DNA of 64,000 bases from JBMDXK01 sp048594375 (GTDB lineage Bacteria; Pseudomonadota; Alphaproteobacteria; Rhizobiales; Methylopilaceae), in contig JBMDXK010000041.1 of the NCBI GenBank assembly GCA_048594375.1, forward strand, positions 62,001-126,000, read 5' to 3'. Of the stretch, positions 43,728 through 52,994 are shown in pieces. Numbering within the stretch: the first letter of the stretch is position 1; every line of letters begins with the position of its first letter. Position numbers and translations under genes: made by a program. Under the pieces are notes generated by a model. That model saw only the letters and a program-made list of their open reading frames with translations, had not been told where the DNA came from and did not search any database.

Positions 43728-44546
43728 ATGGCTCAGGCTCATACTAAAAATCACGATTACCACCTTGTTGATCCCAGCCCATGGCCGGCTCTGATCTCGC
43801 TGGCGGTTTTCATCCTGTGTCTGGGTGCAATTTATTCCATGCATGGCGGTACGCCTTATTCGCTCATTCCGGGCTTTTTGTTTGTGCTGTATTGTGCCGG
43901 AATGTGGTGGCGCGATGTGGTGCGTGAAGCCCAGCAGGGAGATCATACACGCATTGTGCAATTGCATCACCGTTACGGAATGCTGCTGTTTATTGCCTCC
44001 GAAGTGATGTTCTTTGTGGCATGGTTCTGGGCTTATTTTGATGCTGCATGGTTTCCGGCCGCAGCCGAGCAATTTGCCCGTGTAGAAGCAACGGGTGGTG
44101 TCTGGCCACCTGCGAGCATTACTCCTTTTGATCCGTGGCATTTGCCGCTGCTCAATACACTGGTGTTGTTAACATCCGGCACAACCCTGACATGGGCGCA
44201 TCATGCGCTGATCCATGGTGATCGCCAAGGCATGATCCGTGGTTTGTGGGTGACCATTATTCTCGGTCTTTTGTTCTCCTGTTTGCAGGCGCTTGAATAC
44301 AGCCATGCTGCATTCGGCTTTTCCGGCAACATCTACAGCGCCGCGTTTTATATGGCTACCGGCTTCCATGGTTTCCATGTTATTGTGGGTACGCTGTTCC
44401 TTGCCGTGTGTCTGGGTCGAGCCTACAAAGGCCACTTCACGCCGCAACAGCATCTCGGCTTTGAAGCTGCTGCGTGGTATTGGCATTTTGTTGACGTGGT
44501 CTGGCTCTTCCTGTTTGCAGCCATCTATGTGGGCAGCTACTATTAA
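43728..44546 (+). CDS. ctaE: Cytochrome c oxidase subunit III
   Basis: Seven-helix subunit of 272 residues that stabilises the oxidase. Signatures are KNHDYHLVDPSPWPAL, WWRDVVREAQQGDHT, SEVMFFVAWFWAYFDA, the lipid-binding region, and EAAAWYWHFVDVVWLFLF at the end. The ATG at 43728 has GGAG ten bases upstream; the ATG at 43719 touches that site and is less likely. A terminator follows. Confidence 0.97.
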   Translation: MAQAHTKNHDYHLVDPSPWPALISLAVFILCLGAIYSMHGGTPYSLIPGFLFVLYCAGMWWRDVVREAQQGDHTRIVQLHHRYGMLLFIASEVMFFVAWFWAYFDAAWFPAAAEQFARVEATGGVWPPASITPFDPWHLPLLNTLVLLTSGTTLTWAHHALIHGDRQGMIRGLWVTIILGLLFSCLQALEYSHAAFGFSGNIYSAAFYMATGFHGFHVIVGTLFLAVCLGRAYKGHFTPQQHLGFEAAAWYWHFVDVVWLFLFAAIYVGSYY

Positions 44547-44568
44547 AGACACCCACAGCGGATTGACA

Positions 44569-44592
44569 GGCGGGCAAAAGCCCGCCTTTCTC
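44569..44592 (+). terminator. Rho-independent terminator after ctaE
   Basis: GGCGGGC-AAAA-GCCCGCC (44569-44586) followed by TTTCTCTT. It closes the cox operon before surf1, which must therefore be read through or have its own promoter. Confidence 0.9.
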
Positions 44593-44635
44593 TTATAAAA
44601 ATGCCGTTTTTTAAATCCAGTGCAGAAGCCAAGTC

Positions 44636-45388
44636 ATGAACAAGAACAGTTTTGCCGTTAATTGTGCCGTTGCCCTGACCATGATTGCCGGAATAGCGTT
44701 TTTGCTGGCGCTGGGTTCATGGCAGCTTGATCGTCTTGCCTGGAAAGAAGGCCTGATTGCACTTGCAGAGCAAAGAGCGCAGGAAACAGCCGAAAAATTC
44801 GATACGGCGCAAGCAGCCAATGCGCCCGAAGCGTTGCATTACAAAAACGTAACGGTGACAGGGCGCTTTGAAACGGAAAAAGAAGCGTATCTTTATACCA
44901 TTGTAAGCGAGCCCAAAGGTGGCACAGGCGGGCCGGGATGGTTTGTTATTACGCCCTTTGTTCTCGAAGATGGTAGTCGGGTTCTGGTCAACCGGGGTTT
45001 TGTGCCGGTGGCGCTCATGCCGGATAAAAAAGCATGGGCAGTTCAGGAAACGGAGCCATTAACTCTCAAAGGTATTGTCACTTTGAGCGAGCCACGCGGG
45101 CTGTTTGCCGCGCAGGATAATCAGCAAACCCGTGAATTTTATACCCGTGATAGCAAGGCGATAGCAGCGGTGCTGGGGGTAAAGGCGCCCGAAATGATTA
45201 TTGATCGCGCGGCAGAAGGTGCGCCATCTTTGCCGCAAGCGGGAGAAACGCTCCTCGATTTTAACAACAATCATTTGGCCTATGCTTTCACCTGGTTTGC
45301 TCTTGCCGGTACGCTGACAGGATTTTTTCTGCTGTGGATAGGCACAAAAATGAAATCAAAGCGAGACAAACGGCAAGAAAACCGTTAA
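44636..45388 (+). CDS. SURF1 family cytochrome oxidase biogenesis protein
   Basis: SURF1/Shy1 proteins help insert haem a into subunit I. The 250 residues have a membrane helix at each end (about 8-28 and 222-240), GSWQLDRLAWKEGLI near the start, GPGWFVITPFVLEDGSRVLVNRG-FVP in the middle and FNNNHLAYAFTWFALA at the end, all family hallmarks. The gene is behind the ctaE terminator, at its usual place between ctaE and thrC. Confidence 0.94.
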   Translation: MNKNSFAVNCAVALTMIAGIAFLLALGSWQLDRLAWKEGLIALAEQRAQETAEKFDTAQAANAPEALHYKNVTVTGRFETEKEAYLYTIVSEPKGGTGGPGWFVITPFVLEDGSRVLVNRGFVPVALMPDKKAWAVQETEPLTLKGIVTLSEPRGLFAAQDNQQTREFYTRDSKAIAAVLGVKAPEMIIDRAAEGAPSLPQAGETLLDFNNNHLAYAFTWFALAGTLTGFFLLWIGTKMKSKRDKRQENR

Positions 45389-45432
45389 AAAGCAGGACAA
45401 TGAATTGCTTGATTGTTCCTTGAAGCAGGGTT

Positions 45433-45516
45433 CCGGTAAAAGGATTATTTTATTGGAAAAACTCTGCACTAAAACAAAGGCTTATAGTGAAAGCGCATTA
45501 TTCTTTTATAATGCGT
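45433..45516. repeat. Palindromic intergenic element family (element iv), upstream of thrC
   Basis: GGTAAAAGGATTATTTTATT (from 45435) closely matches the element core at 24829-24847 and 22618-22636. CTAAAACAAAG at 45469-45479 is identical to 24879-24889. The right end is a hairpin, GCGCATTAT (45493-45501) with ATAATGCGT (45508-45516), similar to 16250-16278. The element sits in the thrC promoter region. Confidence 0.5.
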
Positions 45517-45535
45517 TTGCTATTGAACTGCGGAA

Positions 45536-46960
45536 ATGAATGACATGCGTGCGCTGGATTATCTTTCAACCCGTGGCGAAGCGCCGGTTCTGGGTTTCAC
45601 TGATGTGCTGCTGACGGGTCTTGCCCGTGATGGCGGGTTGTATGTGCCGGAAATCTGGCCTTCTTTCAGCGCCGAAGAAATTGCGGCCTTTGCTGGAAAA
45701 CCTTACAGCGCTGTTGCGCTGGCGGTGTTGCAGCGGTTTACCGGCGGTGCATTTGCCGTTGAAAAACTCAAAGCAATGGTGGATGAGGCTTATGCAACAT
45801 TCAACCATCCCGCAGTAACCCCGCTGGTGCAGATTGGGGAAAATGATTTTATTCTTGAGCTGTTTCGTGGGCCTACGCTGGCGTTCAAAGATGTGGCGAT
45901 GCAGCTTCTTGGGCGTCTGATGGATGCGGCTTTGGCAGAGCGTGGTCAACGTGCCACCATTGTTGCGGCAACATCGGGCGATACCGGCGGCGCGGCCATG
46001 GAAGCATTCCGCACCTGTGACCGGACGGATGTTTTTGTGCTGTTTCCTCATGGCCGTGTAAGCGATGTACAGCGCCGCCAGATGACCACGGTTGAAGGTG
46101 ACAATATTCACGCCATTGCCATTGAAGGTGATTTTGATGATTGTCAGGCATTGGTGAAAGCCATGTTTAACGATCATGCTTTCCGTGACGGCATGGCGCT
46201 GGCGGCGGTGAATTCCATCAACTGGGCGCGGATTGCCGCGCAGATCACCTATTATTTTGTGGCGGGTGTGGCGCTGGGTGCGCCGCATCGTGCGGTGTCC
46301 TTTGTGGTGCCTACCGGCAACTTCGGCGATATTTTTGCCGGATGGGTGGCAAAACGCATGGGGTTACCCGTAGAACGTCTGGTGGTTGCCACCAACGCCA
46401 ACGATATTCTGGCGCGGACGCTTGCTTCTGGTCATTACGATAGCCAGGGTGTGCAACCCACCACCTCGCCTTCCATGGATATTCAGATTTCTTCCAATTT
46501 CGAGCGGTTGCTGTTTGAAGTGCAAGGCCGCAACAGCAATGCGGTGCGGTTGCAAATGGAACAGCTCAAGCAGAGCGGTTCCTTCCAGTTACCGGCGGAT
46601 GTTCTTGCTGATATCCGTGCGGAATTTGATGCTGCGCGTGCGGATAATGCCGAAACAGCCGCAACCATCGGCACTGTGTTGAAAGAGACCGGCTATTTGC
46701 TGGATCCGCACACGGCTGTTGCTGTGGCGGCTGGCCGCAAATTACCCCATGACAACGCTACTCCGCGTGTTATTCTTTCAACCGCACATCCTGCAAAATT
46801 CCCCGATGCGGTGGAAGAAGCTGCCGGAATCCGTCCACAGGTGCCGGAACATATGAGTGCTCTTTTCAGTCGGCAGGAACGCTTTAAAGTGCTGCCGAAT
46901 GATTTGGCTGTGTTGCAAGCCTATGTGCGTGAACATGCGCGGATAAAATCAGGGAGCTGA
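45536..46960 (+). CDS. thrC: Threonine synthase
   Basis: PLP enzyme that makes threonine from O-phosphohomoserine. The 474 residues fit the longer bacterial/fungal type: YLSTRGEAPVLGF at the N terminus, PLP Lys118 in GPTLAFKDVAMQ, the phosphate loop TSGDTGGAAMEAF, FVVPTGNFGDIFAG, and a C-terminal HPAKFPDAVEEA. The start may be 45536 or the ATG at 45545. The order surf1-thrC-M16 peptidase-GNAT is conserved in alphaproteobacteria. Confidence 0.96.
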   Translation: MNDMRALDYLSTRGEAPVLGFTDVLLTGLARDGGLYVPEIWPSFSAEEIAAFAGKPYSAVALAVLQRFTGGAFAVEKLKAMVDEAYATFNHPAVTPLVQIGENDFILELFRGPTLAFKDVAMQLLGRLMDAALAERGQRATIVAATSGDTGGAAMEAFRTCDRTDVFVLFPHGRVSDVQRRQMTTVEGDNIHAIAIEGDFDDCQALVKAMFNDHAFRDGMALAAVNSINWARIAAQITYYFVAGVALGAPHRAVSFVVPTGNFGDIFAGWVAKRMGLPVERLVVATNANDILARTLASGHYDSQGVQPTTSPSMDIQISSNFERLLFEVQGRNSNAVRLQMEQLKQSGSFQLPADVLADIRAEFDAARADNAETAATIGTVLKETGYLLDPHTAVAVAAGRKLPHDNATPRVILSTAHPAKFPDAVEEAAGIRPQVPEHMSALFSRQERFKVLPNDLAVLQAYVREHARIKSGS

Positions 46961-47015
46961 GTTCCGGCCAACGGCTTTGCCGCTTGGCGCAGCGCGGTGC
47001 GGCAAGGCAGGGAAC
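46961..47015 (+). other. GC-rich stem-loop between thrC and the M16 peptidase gene
   Basis: TTGCCGC (46977-46983) can pair with GCGGCAA (46999-47005), enclosed by an outer GTTCC/GGAAC pairing (46961-46965 with 47011-47015). No T run follows. It may attenuate or process the message. Confidence 0.45.
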
Positions 47016-47103
47016 GGGGTTACACAACAGAAATCTATAAGCGGAAGCAGGATGATATGAGAATGCTTTCGCTGTAATCACTTGAGGAATGGTATTCAAC
47101 GGA

Positions 47104-48360
47104 ATGGCAATACGCATTACAACGCTGGATAATGGGTTAACTGTTGCAACCGATGCAATGGATGAGGTTGGCACCATTGCGTTGACCGCGGTTGCAGGTT
47201 CTGGCGCCAGAGCCGAGCAAGACAACGAACACGGGCTGGCGCATGTGCTGGAGCATATGGCGTTTAAAGGCACCAGCCGCCGCTCCGCAGAAGATATTGC
47301 GGAAGAGATTGAACAGGTCGGCGGTGATATCAATGCCGCAACGGGAGTTGAGCAAACTTCCTACGATATTCGCTGTCTGGCGCAGGATGTGCCGCTTGCG
47401 GTGGATATGCTGGGCGATATTCTCATTCACCCAACATTTTCAAGCGAGGAGCTGGAACGCGAAAAGAATGTCATCACTCAGGAAATCGGCGCTATGGAAG
47501 ATACGCCCGATGATCTGGTGTATGAGATGATGCAGGGCGTGTGCTTTTCAGGGCAATCATTGGGCCGCTCCATTTTAGGCACGCCCAAAACCGTTCATGC
47601 GCTGACCCGCGATGATCTGATCCGTTTCCGTGAGCACCACTACCGCGCTGAAAACATGATTGTGAGCGCTGCCGGAGCTGTGGATCATGACGCGCTGGTG
47701 GCAGAAGTCGCGGAACACTTTGCGGCGATTGGCGGGGGCAATGCACTTACTGTAAAACCTGCCGAATGGAAAGGCGGGGAAGCGCGCGTGGAACGCGATC
47801 TGGAACAGGCGCATGTCCTTCTGGCGTTTCCGGGTCTGGCACTCAAGCACGATGGCATTTATGCGGGGCAGATTTTCACCAATATCATGGGAGGCGGCAT
47901 GTCATCCCGGTTGTTCCGTGAAGTGCGCGAACGCCGTGGGCTGGCCTATTCCATTCATAGTTTTCACTGGGCTTTCAACGATACCGGCGTGATGGGGGTC
48001 TATGCGGGTGCCAGCGAAGATGATCTGCCGGAATTGCTGGATATCATTCAGGGCGAACTTGCAAAAGCAGTAACATCGGTCACGGAACGGGAAGTGGCGC
48101 GCGCCAAAGCACAAATGCGGATGTCGCTGGAGCTTTCCCGCGAGCAGGTGGCCAACCGCGCTGAACGTCTTGCGCGCCAGTTGCAAGTGTTTGGCCGCCC
48201 GATTGACAACGCGGAAATTCTTGAACGGCTGGAAGCGATTACGATTAAAGATGTGGAAACGGCTGGCCGAACGATGTTGGAAGGGCGGTTGGCTTTGGCA
48301 GCTCTCGGCCCAATCAACGCATTGCCTGCCTTGCCGGAACACATTATAAAGAGTGCCTGA
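47104..48360 (+). CDS. M16 family zinc peptidase (processing peptidase-like)
   Basis: Pitrilysin-family metallopeptidase of 418 residues, similar to the beta subunit of mitochondrial processing peptidase. The inverted zinc motif HVLEH is at 47-51, followed by the Glu-containing EQVGGDINAATGVEQTSY. The C-terminal half has GGGMSSRLFREVRERRGLAYS, the R/Y site. The ATG at 47104 (MAIRITTLDNGL) fits homologues; an ATG at 47089 behind GAGG is possible. The natural substrate in bacteria is unclear. Confidence 0.93.
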   Translation: MAIRITTLDNGLTVATDAMDEVGTIALTAVAGSGARAEQDNEHGLAHVLEHMAFKGTSRRSAEDIAEEIEQVGGDINAATGVEQTSYDIRCLAQDVPLAVDMLGDILIHPTFSSEELEREKNVITQEIGAMEDTPDDLVYEMMQGVCFSGQSLGRSILGTPKTVHALTRDDLIRFREHHYRAENMIVSAAGAVDHDALVAEVAEHFAAIGGGNALTVKPAEWKGGEARVERDLEQAHVLLAFPGLALKHDGIYAGQIFTNIMGGGMSSRLFREVRERRGLAYSIHSFHWAFNDTGVMGVYAGASEDDLPELLDIIQGELAKAVTSVTEREVARAKAQMRMSLELSREQVANRAERLARQLQVFGRPIDNAEILERLEAITIKDVETAGRTMLEGRLALAALGPINALPALPEHIIKSA

Positions 48361-48399
48361 GGGCAGAAATGAAAACAGCGTTGAGCGAGGAACGCAGGA

Positions 48400-48981
48400 A
48401 TGGTATGGCCGTTTAAAGCTACCGCATCGCCTGTTGTCTTGTTTGCGGATGATGCTTATTTGCGGATTCCACAGAGCAGCGATTACGAGCAATGGCATCA
48501 GCTGCGTTCACAAAGCCGGAAGTTTCTGGAGCCGTGGGAGCCGGAATGGACGGCGGACGATCTGGCAAAAAATACCTTTGAGCAGCGTGTCTTGCGCAAC
48601 CATCAGGACTACAAAAACGATACCGGCTATGCTTTTTTTCTCTTTCGGGCGGTGGATGACGCGCTGATTGGCGGGGTGGGGCTGACAGCCGTACAACGGG
48701 GGGCTATCCAGAAAGCCACGCTGGGCTATTGGATGGGCAAGAATTTTACCAATCAGGGATGGATGAGCAAGGGTTCGTCCCGCCTGTTGGCTTATGCCTT
48801 TGAAACGCTAGCGCTGCACCGTGTAGAAGCCGCCTGTCTGCCGCATAACGAAGCGTCCATGCGCCTTTTGGAAAAAAATGGTTTTGAGCGTGAAGGCTAT
48901 GCCCGTCAATATCTCTGCATTCAGGGTGAGTGGCAGGATCATGTGCTGTTTGCGCGCTTGAGACCCGATGCACATGCCTGA
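48400..48981 (+). CDS. GNAT family N-acetyltransferase (RimJ/RimL-like)
   Basis: Acetyl-CoA-dependent N-acetyltransferase of 193 residues. It begins with LFADDAYLRIPQSSDYEQWHQLR, contains GGVGLTAVQRGAIQKATLGYWMG, the acetyl-CoA loop QGWMSKGSSRLLAYAF, and ends EAACLPHNEASMRLLEKNGF-EREGYARQYL. This pattern is that of enzymes acetylating ribosomal protein N termini. GAGG lies about nine bases before the ATG. It follows the M16 gene at its conserved place. Confidence 0.9.
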   Translation: MVWPFKATASPVVLFADDAYLRIPQSSDYEQWHQLRSQSRKFLEPWEPEWTADDLAKNTFEQRVLRNHQDYKNDTGYAFFLFRAVDDALIGGVGLTAVQRGAIQKATLGYWMGKNFTNQGWMSKGSSRLLAYAFETLALHRVEAACLPHNEASMRLLEKNGFEREGYARQYLCIQGEWQDHVLFARLRPDAHA

Positions 48982-49280
48982 ATGCCATTGCCAAAGCTGT
49001 GCAGGAAGCTGCCAGTTGCTTTTGGTTAAGAACGGAATGTGCTAGCGTGCAGGGGTTATTGGAACAAGAGATTCTCTGTTCCAGTCTCAGGAAATGCAAA
49101 AATAAAAGCAAAAAAATTAAAAAAACCTTAAAAGGCTTGCTACAAGCCTTCTCCAAGGGTACGGGTATCAGGTAGAGTCCGCTGACAAGCCAAAAGCTGG
49201 CAGAGGATGAGTTGCCAAAGAGCGTGAGCCAATCTTTTTGTAGAAAGACAAGCAACGTTTTGGGCAGGTTGGGAGAGATA
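48982..49280. other. 299-bp spacer with an orphan minus-strand terminator
   Basis: No gene is supported here. AAGGCTTG (49132-49139) pairs with CAAGCCTT (49143-49150). On the minus strand this hairpin is followed by two T runs (49108-49131), a textbook terminator, yet no minus-strand gene lies upstream of it. A second hairpin (GGAAC...GTTCC near 49060-49082) precedes it. An antisense or small RNA is one explanation. Confidence 0.4.
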
Positions 49281-52214
49281 ATGTTGCGTCTTATCCGGCT
49301 TTTATGCGCGGTATGTCTCATGATGCTCTGTGTTGGGAGCATGGTAAAACACGCCAATGCTCTTGATGCGATTATGATTCCCCCCAACGCTGGCGCAATT
49401 GATCTTACCCGTGCTGTAGAGCGTTTTCCCAATGAAGGTGACCGGATTCAGGTCACAACCCTGCCCGGAAGCGATGGCATTATCCGCCGCATTGAAGTGC
49501 GTGCTAGCCAGCCCGGCACCAAGCCGACATGGGTGGTGTTTGCGCTCACCAACGATTCCGATCAGCAAATGGACAGGCTGCTTGTTGCCCCCCATTACCG
49601 CCTTGTGGGTTCCGGTGTCATCTGGCCGGATCTTGGCTCACGCCGTGTGGTTGACCTGACCGCCAGTCAGGGTTTGCGCCCTGAACGGGAAGCAAACCGG
49701 CAAGCCGATGTGTTTCTTGTGACCATTGATCCCGGTGCCACGGTAACCTTTGTGGCGGAACTTGCGTCTCCCAATCTGCCGCAGCTTTATCTCTGGCAGC
49801 CGGAAGCCTACAAGGATAGCGTCAACGATCTGACCCTTTATAAAGGGATTGTGCTTGGAATTGCAGGACTTCTGGCCTTTATTCTCACCATTGTTTTTGT
49901 GGTGAAAGGCTCGATCATGTTTCCGGCTGCCGCTGCTTTGGCATGGGCGGCACTGGCGTGGCTTTCCATTGATTTCGGCTTCTGGAACCAGCTTTTCGCA
50001 CTTGATTCCACCCGTGACGGGGTCTATCGCGCGGCAGCAGAAGCATCGCTGGTGGCGACATTGATCGTGTTTCTGGTGGCCTATCTTGATTTGAAACAAT
50101 GGCATGTGCGCGTCAACCATGTGGCCACGGCGTGGTTGATTGCCATGGCCGCGCTGGCAGGGCTGGCAATTATTGATGCGCCGATGGCCGCAGGAATCGC
50201 GCGCCTTTCCATGGGGCTCATTGCGGTGTTCGGGTTCGGCGTCATTATCTGGCTGGCGTTTCATGGCTTTGACCGCGCGGTTATGCTCATTCCCACATGG
50301 TTTTTGCTGGTGGTCTGGGTGGGTGCGGCCGCGCTCACAGTTTCCGGTGTGGTCACAACCGATATTGTTTCGCCAGCGCTGGTGGGCGGTCTGGTGCTGA
50401 TAATTCTGCTGATTGGCTTTACTGTCATGCAGCACGCCTTTGCCGGAGCGGGTCTTGCAGCGGGGTTGGGTTCCGATCAGGAACGGCGTGCTTTGGCGAT
50501 GTCTGGCTGCGGCGATATTGTCTGGGATTGGGATGTTGTCTCTGATGAAATCCACGTCTCCCAAGAACTGGAAATGCTGCTGGGGTTGAAAAAGGGCGCC
50601 TTGCAAAGCAGTGCGGCATCATGGCTTGATGTGCTTCATGCTTCCGACCGCGATCGTTTCAAAGCCTCGCTCGATGCGCTGGTTTCGGAGCGGCGGGGGC
50701 GGCTTTCCGAACAATTCCGTTTTCGCGCTCAGGACGGGCATTATCATTGGCTTTTACTGCGCGCCCGCCCTGTGCTGGCACCTCACGGCGAAGTGATCCG
50801 CTGTGCGGGAACGCTCCTTGATGTCACCGACTCCCGCAACGCCGAAGAGCGTCTTTTGCACAACGCGGTGCATGATAACCTGACAGGCTTGCCCAACCGC
50901 GAACTTTATCTTGACCGGCTGGAAGCGGCCATTGCCATTGCAAAGCAGGAAGATGGCGTCAAGCCTACCGTTATCACTTTTGATCTGGACGGCTATAAAA
51001 AAGTCAATGAAGCTGTTGGTTTAACGGTTGGCGATACAATCCTGCTTACCATTGTACGCCGGGTTAACAAGCTGATGAAAGAACAGGATTCGCTGGCACG
51101 TCTGGGCGGCGATCAGTTCGGCATTATTCTTGTATCGGAAGCCAATCCCGACCGGATCACAGACTTTGCCAACCAGTTGCGCAAAGCCATTCGTGCGCCC
51201 ATCACATTTGCTGGAAGGGAAATTATCCTCACCGCATCCGTGGGTGTGTGGCTTTATGACAGCAACATGACCGGCCCCCGTGAGGATATTCTGCGCAATG
51301 CCGAAGTGGCGATGTTCCATGCCAAGCGCGGCGGTGGTGACCACATTGAAGTGTTCAAGCAAACCATGCGCGCGGCTAAAACAGAACGGATTCTGGTGGA
51401 AAGCGATCTGCGCCGTGCGCTGGAACGCAATGAACTCAAGGTGCTGTATCAGCCCGTGGTGCGTCTGGAAGACCGTTCCATCGCCGGATTTGAAGCATTG
51501 CTGCGCTGGGATCATCCGCGCTATGGCCGTCGTCCACCGGCAGAGTTTATTTCCATTGCGGAAGAAAGCGGCCTGATTATTGAATTTGGCGCCTTTGTCA
51601 TGGAACAGGCCGCAGCGCGGCTTTCCCGCTGGCAGCGTGCCTTGCCCCTTGATCCACCTCTGTTTGTAACCGTCAATATTTCTTCCAACCAGTTCATTCG
51701 TCAGAATTTGGTGCATGATGTAAAGAGTGTGCTGGCGCGGCATATGCTAGCGCGGGGATCGCTCAAACTGGAGTTGACCGAAAGCACCGTCATGCAAAAT
51801 CCCGAACATGCGGTGTATATGCTCAACAAACTGCGCGAAGCGGGTGTGGGTCTGGCGCTGGATGATTTTGGTACGGGGTACTCATCGCTGGCGCATTTGC
51901 AGCGTTTCCCGCTGGATATTCTCAAAATTGACCGCAGCTTTGTGAAAGCCAACGGCAAGGTAAATCGTCCGCTGATCTTGCGCGCTATTATCCAGCTTGG
52001 CACAGACATGGGTCTGGATGTGGTGGCGGAAGGTGCCGAAACAGATTCCGATGCCGTTGAACTGTATCAAATGGGCTGCCAGTTTGCCCAAGGTTGGGCT
52101 TTCGGCCATCCGGTGAGTGCGGAAGATGCAGAAAAACTGCTTGGCATTGCGCCGCCCGATTCAGGCGGTGCCGCGCGACGGTTGATGGGCGGTGTGTTGC
52201 GCACCGGGCGTTAA
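49281..52214 (+). CDS. Membrane PAS-GGDEF-EAL protein, probable c-di-GMP phosphodiesterase
   Basis: A 977-residue signalling protein. A signal peptide (1-26) is followed by a periplasmic domain to about 170, seven or so membrane helices (about 190-395), a PAS/PAC domain (about 403-520), GGDEF (about 530-690) and EAL (about 715-965). The GGDEF site is degenerate (GGDQF at 609-613), suggesting a regulatory rather than cyclase role. The EAL domain looks active: EALLRW with Glu738, LELTES, DDFGTGYSSL at 861-870, KIDRSF and AEGAE. GGGAGAG precedes the ATG at 49281. It lies behind the GNAT gene as in several related genomes. Confidence 0.92.
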   Translation: MLRLIRLLCAVCLMMLCVGSMVKHANALDAIMIPPNAGAIDLTRAVERFPNEGDRIQVTTLPGSDGIIRRIEVRASQPGTKPTWVVFALTNDSDQQMDRLLVAPHYRLVGSGVIWPDLGSRRVVDLTASQGLRPEREANRQADVFLVTIDPGATVTFVAELASPNLPQLYLWQPEAYKDSVNDLTLYKGIVLGIAGLLAFILTIVFVVKGSIMFPAAAALAWAALAWLSIDFGFWNQLFALDSTRDGVYRAAAEASLVATLIVFLVAYLDLKQWHVRVNHVATAWLIAMAALAGLAIIDAPMAAGIARLSMGLIAVFGFGVIIWLAFHGFDRAVMLIPTWFLLVVWVGAAALTVSGVVTTDIVSPALVGGLVLIILLIGFTVMQHAFAGAGLAAGLGSDQERRALAMSGCGDIVWDWDVVSDEIHVSQELEMLLGLKKGALQSSAASWLDVLHASDRDRFKASLDALVSERRGRLSEQFRFRAQDGHYHWLLLRARPVLAPHGEVIRCAGTLLDVTDSRNAEERLLHNAVHDNLTGLPNRELYLDRLEAAIAIAKQEDGVKPTVITFDLDGYKKVNEAVGLTVGDTILLTIVRRVNKLMKEQDSLARLGGDQFGIILVSEANPDRITDFANQLRKAIRAPITFAGREIILTASVGVWLYDSNMTGPREDILRNAEVAMFHAKRGGGDHIEVFKQTMRAAKTERILVESDLRRALERNELKVLYQPVVRLEDRSIAGFEALLRWDHPRYGRRPPAEFISIAEESGLIIEFGAFVMEQAAARLSRWQRALPLDPPLFVTVNISSNQFIRQNLVHDVKSVLARHMLARGSLKLELTESTVMQNPEHAVYMLNKLREAGVGLALDDFGTGYSSLAHLQRFPLDILKIDRSFVKANGKVNRPLILRAIIQLGTDMGLDVVAEGAETDSDAVELYQMGCQFAQGWAFGHPVSAEDAEKLLGIAPPDSGGAARRLMGGVLRTGR

Positions 52215-52272
52215 AAGCCAGTTTTTTTGCGCATTTCTATTGGGGCAGTTTATGCTTTATGGAAATTCAGCA

Positions 52273-52668
52273 TTAAAGAAGCTGTGTAGCGTGTCCTTGA
52301 TCTGCGATTAATGCAACAGCTTGTTTATCAAACGATACAAACGTCTCACCACCGAGCCAATTGCCTTCATAAGCCATGATGCCATCGGCAAAATCACCAC
52401 CCGTTTCAAGAATGGCAAGCCCCGCTTCAACGGCAGGGCGGTTTATAACCACATTGCCAGTATTCAATAAATCACGGATTGTTTGGGCAACATCTTCTTT
52501 TGGTAATTTTGCACCACGGCGTAAAATCCACACCAGTTCACAAAGACATGGCGTTGAAATCGCAATGAGCGATGCCTTTTTCAATAGGGTACTGGCAGCT
52601 CTCGCCTGTTGAGGATCGTCTTGCAAAACTGCACGAACCAGTACATTTGTATCAACGGAAATCTTCAT
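52273..52668 (-). CDS. PIN domain ribonuclease toxin (VapC type)
   Basis: Toxin of a type II toxin-antitoxin pair; PIN enzymes of this kind cut RNA, often initiator tRNA. The 131 residues hold the four acidic metal-site residues: Asp6 (VDTNVLV), Glu44 (LCELVW), Asp92 or Asp95 (GGDFADGI) and Asp114 (SFDKQA). The start overlaps the antitoxin stop by one base (TAATG). It is an intact, probably active module in an otherwise core region. Confidence 0.9.
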   Translation of the reverse strand: MKISVDTNVLVRAVLQDDPQQARAASTLLKKASLIAISTPCLCELVWILRRGAKLPKEDVAQTIRDLLNTGNVVINRPAVEAGLAILETGGDFADGIMAYEGNWLGGETFVSFDKQAVALIADQGHATQLL

Positions 52669-52916
52669 TATTCACCCGCCCAGCCGGATGCGATGATGTC
52701 GTCCATTTCTGCAAGGGTTAACGGCTTTTTTACCTTGCCCGCGTGCCGACCAATGAAATTTTCAATAGTGCCAGTTGGTTGTGCAGCCCTTAGCCGCAAT
52801 TCCCCATTCGGCAACTTATCAAATTCAACCCGCTCGCCGGGCTTAATACCAAGATGTTGCAACAAATCCCGCTTAAGCGTAATTTGTCCTTTCATCGTAA
52901 CCGCTAATGATGCCAT
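52668..52916 (-). CDS. AbrB/SpoVT-type antitoxin (VapB type)
   Basis: An 82-residue DNA-binding antitoxin. Residues about 4-46 form the swapped-hairpin AbrB fold (VTMKGQITLKRDLLQHLGI-KPGERVEFDKLPNGELRLRAA). The tail is the probable toxin-binding segment. It precedes the toxin gene and is coupled to it, the usual order. The upstream promoter region (52917-52990) probably holds its own operator, which I cannot delimit. Confidence 0.88.
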   Translation of the reverse strand: MASLAVTMKGQITLKRDLLQHLGIKPGERVEFDKLPNGELRLRAAQPTGTIENFIGRHAGKVKKPLTLAEMDDIIASGWAGE

Positions 52917-52994
52917 AAAAAGCCCCTTTCATTGAACGTACCCTATCAGAATAGAAAGTAATTGAAATAAGCATTACTTTCAAGAGTACTATAG

